In this document: piece by piece, positions 57,694-64,000 of the stretch
Numbering within the stretch: the first letter of the stretch is position 1
How the letters are laid out: each line of letters starts with the position of its first letter
From: Drosophila miranda
Lineage: Eukaryota > Arthropoda > Insecta > Diptera > Drosophilidae
Direction: 5' to 3'
Assembly: GCF_003369915.1 (NCBI RefSeq)
Contig: NC_046674.1
Coordinates: forward strand, 8,680,001-8,744,000
Length of the DNA: 64,000 nt
Made by a program: the position numbers and the translations under genes
Notes under the pieces: model-generated
Told to the model about the DNA's origin: nothing
What the model saw: only the letters and a program-made list of their open reading frames with translations
Database searches by the model: none

Positions 57694-57891
57694 GTTATGC
57701 CATTGTTATTGTTATTGTTCGTAATCGTAATCGTACTCGTACGTATATGTATGTGTGTGTGTATGTGTATGTGTATGTTATCCATCATCATCTGTCGCAC
57801 CGGCAGAATGTGGTTTCACTCGTGTGTGCTGTGCTGTGCTGTGCTGCGGTTTGCTGTGGGATGGGTCCTGACCGGACGGGATGGACTCCTG

Positions 57892-59517
57892 CTAGCTGCG
57901 GGCCAGCATTCCGTTGATCATGATGTTGGCCAGGGCGTTTCTTCGCTTGCGCCACGCCCCCATGCCCTGGGCATGGTACTGCATCTGAGTGTACCACTGC
58001 TTGGTCCGTACCCCATCCTCGGCCTGTTAAACAAAACAAAAAAAAACAACAACAAAATGAAGAAAGCAGAGAGTGTAAACCCGTTAGGGTAGGCGTATTT
58101 GATTGACTGGGCCGCAGAGCGCGCTCCTACTCTGGCTCCTACTCCCAGCTTCCCCCCTACCAGCTTCGTGGTTGTCATTTTGACAGCCCCCGTGTTGAGA
58201 AGTGCGTATGTGTCTGTCTGTGTGTGTTTCTGCCTGTCAGCTGTTCAGTTGGCCGGAACTAAACGTTTCAATTTATGCGCCGCCGGGCTCCGGCTTCGGC
58301 TCCGGCTCTGGCCCTCTGTGTCCCCCCCCCGGAGTCTTTCGCATCAAACATCTCCTGTATACCGTGTATCCTGGCCTTTCACGCAGCCATTTGGTTGCGC
58401 TTCTGTGCGTTGCGTTCCGTTCCGTTCCTTCTTTCATTCTTTATATAACGTATTTCAATAAATGTCATTCATTTTGGCAGCCGCTCTCTACGTGCGCTGC
58501 CTGAGCGCGCTTGAAAGGGCCGCAGCGCGCGCCTGCGGGGGCAGCAGCCAGAGAACTCAGGACTCACGGATTCGGATTCGGGACATGGGACACGGGACAC
58601 GGATCTCAGGACTAGGGCTTAGCCCCGTTTGAATCACGAAAATTTGCATGTCTAAAATCTGGCTGGCTGGCTGGCTGGCTGGCGGAATGGCTGGTTGTCG
58701 GGATGGCCTGCCCCATGTCTGCCCCCCAGCCTGCGTCCCCCCTGCCAGCCTGCTACAGGCATTGGACAAGAAGTTATTTGAAATGGATTTTTGCATACGC
58801 TTCTGGTGCTTTTGTCTGTTATTAAAATTACTTTGCTTTCCCTAGCAGCCAGCCAGGCGGGCAGGCAGGCAGGTATACACAAAGAAGGTAAACTCTTCAT
58901 TGTATGGCCAGGACGTCCCCAGCTGCCCGCTCTCCACCTCTCCCCAAGAAAATCTGCATCAGAATTCTGTTCTGCTCGAAGGGAAAAGGTTATGTGTGTG
59001 CGTGTGTGTGTGAATGAGTTTTCTGTGAATGATTTTTATTACATTCTAGCAGGATGCTTGCGAGATTTACCCCGCCCCCCCCCCTGCTCGAGATTCCAGC
59101 CCAAGTTGGCTGGGCCTGGATTTATGCCAAATTGTTTGTTGGTTAATTGTCCTGTTGCCGCTCTATTAACCGCACTCCTTGTGGGCCCAGCCACAGCCCA
59201 GGAGACATGTGCAAGCTCCAATTTTCCCACCAGCACCACTTGAATCAGATATTCAGGTATTCCTCCTCCCAAAGCCGAATCCAATACTGAGCTGGCAAAC
59301 GGCAGAACGAAACTAACGAAGCCCAAACATTGCCGTTGTGCAGTCAAAAGGCAAACGCTTACTAATTCAAAAGCCAACTCGACTGGCACAGCACACGGAG
59401 CAGGCCAGAAGCCAACCGAACAGAACAGAACAGAACATAACAGAAAAGAGCGGAACGGAACAGAACAGAACGGGACACCAGACCAGACCAATCCAATCCA
59501 CAGCCGCCTGGCCATCC

Positions 59518-59548
<31 letters not shown>

Positions 59549-62500
59549 CATGGCCAGTTCAAGTGGAAAACAAAGGACTAGCGCCAGGGCCAGAGCCAGA
59601 GACAGGATACTAGTAGTGGGGGCATTGCTCGTTCAGATTGGCAGAACAGAAACAGGATCTGGCGATGGGGCCAGGAGCTGGTAACGGGTAACGGCTAACG
59701 GGTAACTGGTAACTGGTAACTGGAAACTACTACTCACTTTGAATATGAATGTGTCCTTCGATGAAATTTCCTGCACTTCGAAATAATCATCCCAATCCGC
59801 TTCGCTGCACACCACACATCTGTCCAGATAGAGGGGCTCCCGGATCAGCGTGTAGCGTCCGCACTTCTCCTTCACCAGCAGCAGGGAGGCCTCTCGTATG
59901 CCCGTGTGCTTCGGGAAATTCAGTTTATCCGACATGGCCTTCTCTGCCCTATAATTGGCACTTGGCTGTTTTTGTTTTCGTTTTTGTTTTTGTAGTAGTT
60001 GTCGTCGGTGTGGCACACAAAAAAGAACGGGCACAAACGGGAAGAGGCAGCAGCAGCAGCGGCAGCAACAATGAAAAACGAAAAAAAAAAGGGGAAACAA
60101 AAATACGTAAAAAATAGAAAATTGTGTAAAACGAAACTAAACAAAATTACAGCTGAAAAATAAGTGGAGGCAAGCGAGGGGGCTTCGAGGGAGAGGATGG
60201 GTCCACAAGTAGGGTCCCCCCGCTAGATAAGGCTGGCAAGCGCACAAAGCGTGTCAGGCCAAGCAACTGCCGCAGGAAGCAGAAGCACAGACAGAGGGAG
60301 AGGCAGAGGCAGGGCCTGTGGCAGTGGCAGTACCAGCCAGAAATCTCAAATCAGGAGCGGCACACAAAAAAAAAACGAGAAGGGAATATGGACAAAAACG
60401 AACGAAACGTTGACCGTTCTAGAATTGAGCAATTGTCGGAGGCGTAGCGGGAAAACTGGCCAGAAATTTAGAGCAGGATACAGACAGACGGACACACGGA
60501 CAGAGAGAAAAAAAAAACTAAACAAAACATGTGACATACGCACTGCGTCCATGTCGATTGCGGGCCCTCGATCCCTAACCATAACCATTGGAGCACACAC
60601 AGGAAGGCCGGCAGGATACTTCTGGTGTCACCTCTTCTCCGGCTATGGCCATGGCTATGGCTATGGCTATGGCTATGGCTATGGCTATGGCTATGGCTAT
60701 GGCTACGGGTTCTCCTACTCTTGCTCTCTGTCTTGATTTTCTGGTGTTCAAATGGTTTTGTTTTTAGGCAGAACGAAAAAGGCACGAAAGAGATTGTTGC
60801 TGGGATAAGCACTTTTCATTAGAAGAAAAAACGAATGAGAACGAGAGACCGAGAGAGGCTAGAAGCCGGCGAGGATGCGGTCTCGGTTCAATGGGCCCCG
60901 GCACTGATTTGTTGAAATCTTTTATCGCACGGAAAAGTGTTGCCATGGCAGGCCTGACAGCTCTGCTCCGATTTGCACCGACTGCGAAATGGGACCGGGA
61001 AATGGGCTTGGGAATGCCAGAGTCCCATTCTCCTCCGCAAGGCTTTGGGTGCAGATGCCGCTCGCTAATTGCCCCGCCATCCTCATGGCCAGCCATGGAC
61101 TCATGTCAAACGCCAAACTGCCAGGCAGCCGAGCCATCTCTTCTCGCCTGTCAAACGTGACCCGCCGAAGGAGGGACAGGGGAGAAACGGCCTCCATGGG
61201 AGGCGCTAAGCGAAGTGTATATGGGGTTATCCCGGGGGGGTAAGGTCTCTCGAGGGAGGGAAGGGAGTGGGAGGCGGGACGCACCTTGCCATTGGTCACG
61301 AGCAGAGCGTTGACCGGCGTGAGCTTGATGGTGCGCGCCTTCTTCCAGTTGCTGTCCGTCGGCTGTGTGTAGAGGAGCTTGCCCTCCATGGCGAAGCGGA
61401 CCTCATCGTGATTCCACTCGAGCACGTCGATGGCCATTTTGCGCAGCTTGATGTTTATCATATCAATTTCGCAGGAGGCCCGCCGGTTGGGGCTGGAGGA
61501 GCTGATGCGGCGCCAGAGCTTGGTGGGCACATCCTTGGCCTCCTGGTTGATGTGGTTCAAGTGCAGCTCGATTTTCTCCTGGGCCTGCTTCAGCAGCTCA
61601 CGTCCGTCGATTTGCGAGGGCGTCACCTTGTAGAGACGCGCCAGCAGCAGGGGGTACTTGGTCACGCGCTGGACGGGCACCTGTTGGATGGTTGAATGGT
61701 TGGATGGTTAGATGGTTAGAGTGAATCGATTAGGGGATTTGCCACCACGGTGGCCATGAATATCAAAAGGGCACACTCACCATCAGGAAGGAGTTGAGAT
61801 TCATGCGCCGCAGTACGGCGTTCTCCATCTGGGAGACCTTCAGGAAGATGCGCAACAGCTCCTTCTCCTTCTCGAGGTTGGCCAGCAGCAGGCTGGCACC
61901 CGCCTGCCGGACGCAGTAGCTCTCGAAGGCGTGCAGCATCTGCGTGAAGTCGAGGAAGATGCGTCCGATGTTGACCGTCAGCAGGTCGTCGTCGCCCTGC
62001 TCCAGGGACATGTCCAGGGCGTCGCGCATCCGCTCCGCCAGCGTCTGATTGTTCTCGAGCAAGTCTTCCGTGTTGAGGAAGATTGCGGAGAGCTGCTCCT
62101 GGGTGAGCAGGCCGGCCACCAGCATCGGGTGGCAGAACTCCTCGAGGATGATCTGCAGGTCGCGGCCGTACTTCTCCTCCGTCTCCACAATCTCCGTGAT
62201 GATCTCCTTGCGCTCCACCCGCTTCTTGCCGCACTTGCGGCACACGAGCGGCGCGTACAGCACGCCCGCCTCCCCCACCTGCATCTCCACCGCTCCGTCG
62301 CAGTCCTCGCACAGGTGCAGCACGGTGGGCGTGGCCTGGTACTTGCTGCGCGACGATTTGCTCGTCTCCGAGCCGACCCCGGAGTCCTGCCGCTCCACGT
62401 CGCTGCCGCACTTGCCTCCGCCGCCCAGGCCGCCGCCGCCGCCGCCGCCGCCGCAGATGAAGCTGTGCGGTGGCGGCGACAGGGAGTTCATGTTGCTCTG

Positions 62501-62950
62501 GCCACTGTCCCGGTCCTCCACGCGCTTGTCCAGCTCGCTGAGCGTGTCCGTGGCCTCCTCCTCGATGATCTTCGGGTTGTTGCTGTAGTCGAAGCTCTCC
62601 TCGCGGGCCAGGCCCCGCTCCTTGGCGTCCACCAGGTACGAGAGGATGTCGTACTTGGAGGCCCCCTCGAAGATGGACCGGGCCGCCTTCTTCTCCAGCT
62701 CGGCATCGTTCAGGGGCGGTGCGGAGAGCGGCAGTGGCGGCGGCTTCTCGTTGATCTCCTCGTAGATGGGATCCCCATTGAGCCGGATGGACTCGTAGTG
62801 GTGCTCGGCCTCCACCCCCGGCTCCGTGTGCGTCGAGTGCTCGATCTCGGCGAGAGTGGCATCCACCAGCAGCTGATAGAACTTGGCCCTTGTGGCTGCA
62901 TCCAGCTCGGGCTCGGCCTCCAGCTCGGGTTCCTTTTGAGGCTGAGGCTG

Positions 62951-63020
<70 letters not shown>

Positions 63021-64000
63021 TCCTCGAGGATTCCGGATGCGGTGAGCACGCTGGAGCAGCTCTGGTAGCAGTCGGACTCGTTGCCGCCGGCAAAGTCAAA
63101 CAGCTCGTAGTTGTGGGCGGAGGCGAAGCTGTTGGCGGAGCTGATGCTGCCCCGATTGGAGAGGCGATCCTCCTCTTTGGTAGTCCGCTCGGAGCGGATC
63201 CGCTGCAGCGAGGCGCTGATCAGGCGATTCATGTCGTCGTGGTCTTTGGTGCCGCTCATGTCGATGGCCTGGCGCGCCTGCTGCAGCCGCTGCAGCGAGT
63301 TCTCGATCAGCTCGGCCACCGTCTCCGTCTCCAGGCCCTCGGCCACCTGGCCCAGCATCGGGTCCTGCAGCAGCTTGGCTATGAAGCTGCCCTCCTTGGG
63401 GCAGCTGCGCGGCACAATCGTCGTCACGGCATCCTGCATCTTCTTGGCGCGACTGGTGTCGCCACCCGCCGAGCGCAGGCCGCACACGTGGGGCACCAGG
63501 TTGCGCTTCACTGCCTCCACGGGATTCCGCAGGATCTTCAGCAGCTCCGTCTCGTGCTGCACGAGAGGACTTGGACTCGAGCTGTCGGTCGGCGACGGCG
63601 GCGGCGGCGTGGCTGGCGTCGAGCTGATGGCCGGCGGCGTATTGATGGGCGTTGTGCTGGTGCCCGCCCCAGTCCTCTCCCTCTCGTAGTCCAGGCGGAT
63701 GAGGGTGCGCCCCCTGCCGCTGGAGCTGCCACTGCTGGACGTGGAGCTGTTCGAGGTGGAGGAGATGCACGACACGGATCGCTGCAGGTTGATCTCGCTG
63801 CTGCGGATGGGTATGATGGCGATGCCCGTGCCCGTGCCCAGGCCCGTGCCCATCATCTGCTGACTCCGCATCGTATTCAGGTGATTCAGCTGCTGCTCCT
63901 CCTCCTCGGCGCTGCTCACGTTGATGCACACCCCGCCGGTGCTCACCGCCTGGCTGTTGACCACCACCGAGGACTGGTACAGAGGCTGGGCCGCGTCCGC
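57892..64000 (-). CDS. RhoGEF64C: Rho guanine nucleotide exchange factor, 3' part
   Basis: Minus-strand exons: 64000-61781 (continuing past the window), 61680-61285, 59941-59738 and 58023-57892, all phase 0; 983 residues visible. It activates Rho-family GTPases by GDP/GTP exchange, acting on actin. The visible N-terminal part is disordered: Ser/Pro-rich, then a run of about 22 Gln at 62,952-63,018, then acidic stretches and poly-Gly. A CEDCD...CRKCGKK pair (62,222-62,320) may bind zinc. The DH domain follows directly (EIITEIVETEEKYGRDLQII ... VPVQRVTKYPLLLARLYKVT). A PH domain runs through the last three exons (KLLYTQPTDSNWKKARTIKL, LYLDRCVVCSEADWDDYFEV, VRTKQWYTQMQYHAQGMGAW) to the stop at 57892-57894. 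The symbol follows from the DH-PH content and the 64C neighbours. The start of the 59,941 exon is placed at GCAGAG|AAG to keep the frame; that exon also has an internal ATG (MSDKLNF). Confidence 0.88.
59418..59473. repeat. (GAACA)n pentamer repeat
   Basis: Copies of gaaca with variants (aacat, aaaag, gaacg) over 56 bases. Confidence 0.75.
59517..59548. repeat. (TATC)n tetramer microsatellite
   Basis: Eight tandem tatc units, nearly perfect. Confidence 0.92.
59942..61284 (-). other. RhoGEF64C intron within the PH-domain region
   Basis: A 1343-nt intron from AAG|GTGCGT to GCAGAG|AAG. It includes A-rich runs near 60,070 and 60,510, and the GGCTAT array. No embedded gene seen. Confidence 0.7.
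60641..60705. repeat. (GGCTAT)n hexamer repeat, about 11 copies
   Basis: Eleven ggctat units with one ggccat variant, encoding (GY)n or (WLWL)n chance frames on the plus strand. Confidence 0.93.
62952..63018 (-). repeat. CAG repeat coding poly-glutamine in RhoGEF64C
   Basis: An unbroken run of about 22 CAG codons on the minus strand, flanked by Glu codons on one side and a Gln-Pro-Gln-Pro tail on the other. Its purity suggests it is length-variable. Confidence 0.92.

Larger units (their letters stand above)
49713..57891. other. 8-kb region without a recognised gene
   Basis: No frame here combines an ATG, domain and splice sites. Repeats include GGTGCG (about 52,868), GCCATT/GCCATC (about 53,863), TGGTGCC (about 54,055), GGTGGC (about 54,515), GCCGCT/CTG (about 56,093-56,145), ACTC (about 56,350) and TATG/GTAT tracts (about 56,628 and 57,410-57,560). 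The right end probably includes the 3' UTR of RhoGEF64C. The middle may hold enhancers. Confidence 0.55.
58024..59737 (-). other. RhoGEF64C last intron
   Basis: A 1714-nt intron from AAA|GTGAGT to TTTAACAG|GCC. It contains TGGC repeats (58,660-58,684), GAACA repeats, the TATC array and GGTAAC repeats. No embedded gene seen. Confidence 0.75.

Noticed and set aside
60251..60736. 161-codon frame ending in Gly-Tyr repeats
   Set aside because: The (GY)n is a translation of the GGCTAT microsatellite inside a RhoGEF64C intron.

Overview
This is eukaryotic, insect DNA. The introns are short (52-62 nt is common), genes are separated by long microsatellite-rich stretches, and the protein content matches a Drosophila genome. 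Cytoplasmic dynein heavy chain (Dhc64C) lies beside a mitochondrial leucyl-tRNA synthetase and RhoGEF64C, which is the content of cytological region 64C of D. melanogaster (Muller element D). Degenerate DINE-1/INE-1-like elements in introns and the amount of sequence change suggest a species outside the melanogaster subgroup, perhaps the obscura group; that placement is a weak inference.

Layout, left to right: (1) 1-1005, the 3' end of a gene for a tandem-repeat protein with GYR and YLP motifs. (2) 1006-11353, gene-free and rich in simple repeats. (3) 11354-12920, a two-exon gene for a 140-residue protein I do not recognise. (4) 12921-17052, gene-free, ending in 5' leader sequence. (5) 17345-21415, an LRRC49-like leucine-rich-repeat protein with unusual upstream ORFs. 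(6) 21774-24553, minus strand, mitochondrial leucyl-tRNA synthetase in four exons. (7) 24919-43341, Dhc64C in 13 constitutive or alternative coding positions, 4640 residues with the first MTBD exon. Two mutually exclusive exons encode half of the microtubule-binding domain, and two possible in-frame microexons lie elsewhere. (8) 43521-44675, an intronless Ldh2-family (malate/L-lactate dehydrogenase) protein lacking expected catalytic histidines. (9) 44676-47449, repeat DNA: an 82-bp tandem array and a 1.5-kb nested palindrome. (10) 47450-49611, a secreted leucine-rich-repeat protein in six exons with a TATA box. (11) 49612-57891, no gene recognised. (12) 57892-64000, minus strand, the 3' half of RhoGEF64C (DH-PH exchange factor), running off the right edge.

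The genes do not form an operon-like unit. Dhc64C and the LRRC49-like gene are both tied to microtubules (motor, and tubulin polyglutamylase complex by family), and RhoGEF64C acts on the actin cytoskeleton, but their adjacency need not mean co-function. LeuRS-m and Dhc64C share a 365-bp divergent promoter region.

Exons were assigned by reading splice sites and checking that phases join; every multi-exon gene below closes in frame. No alignment or transcript data were available. Many of the longest open frames without a gene, especially antisense to Dhc64C, are by-products of GC-rich third codon positions.
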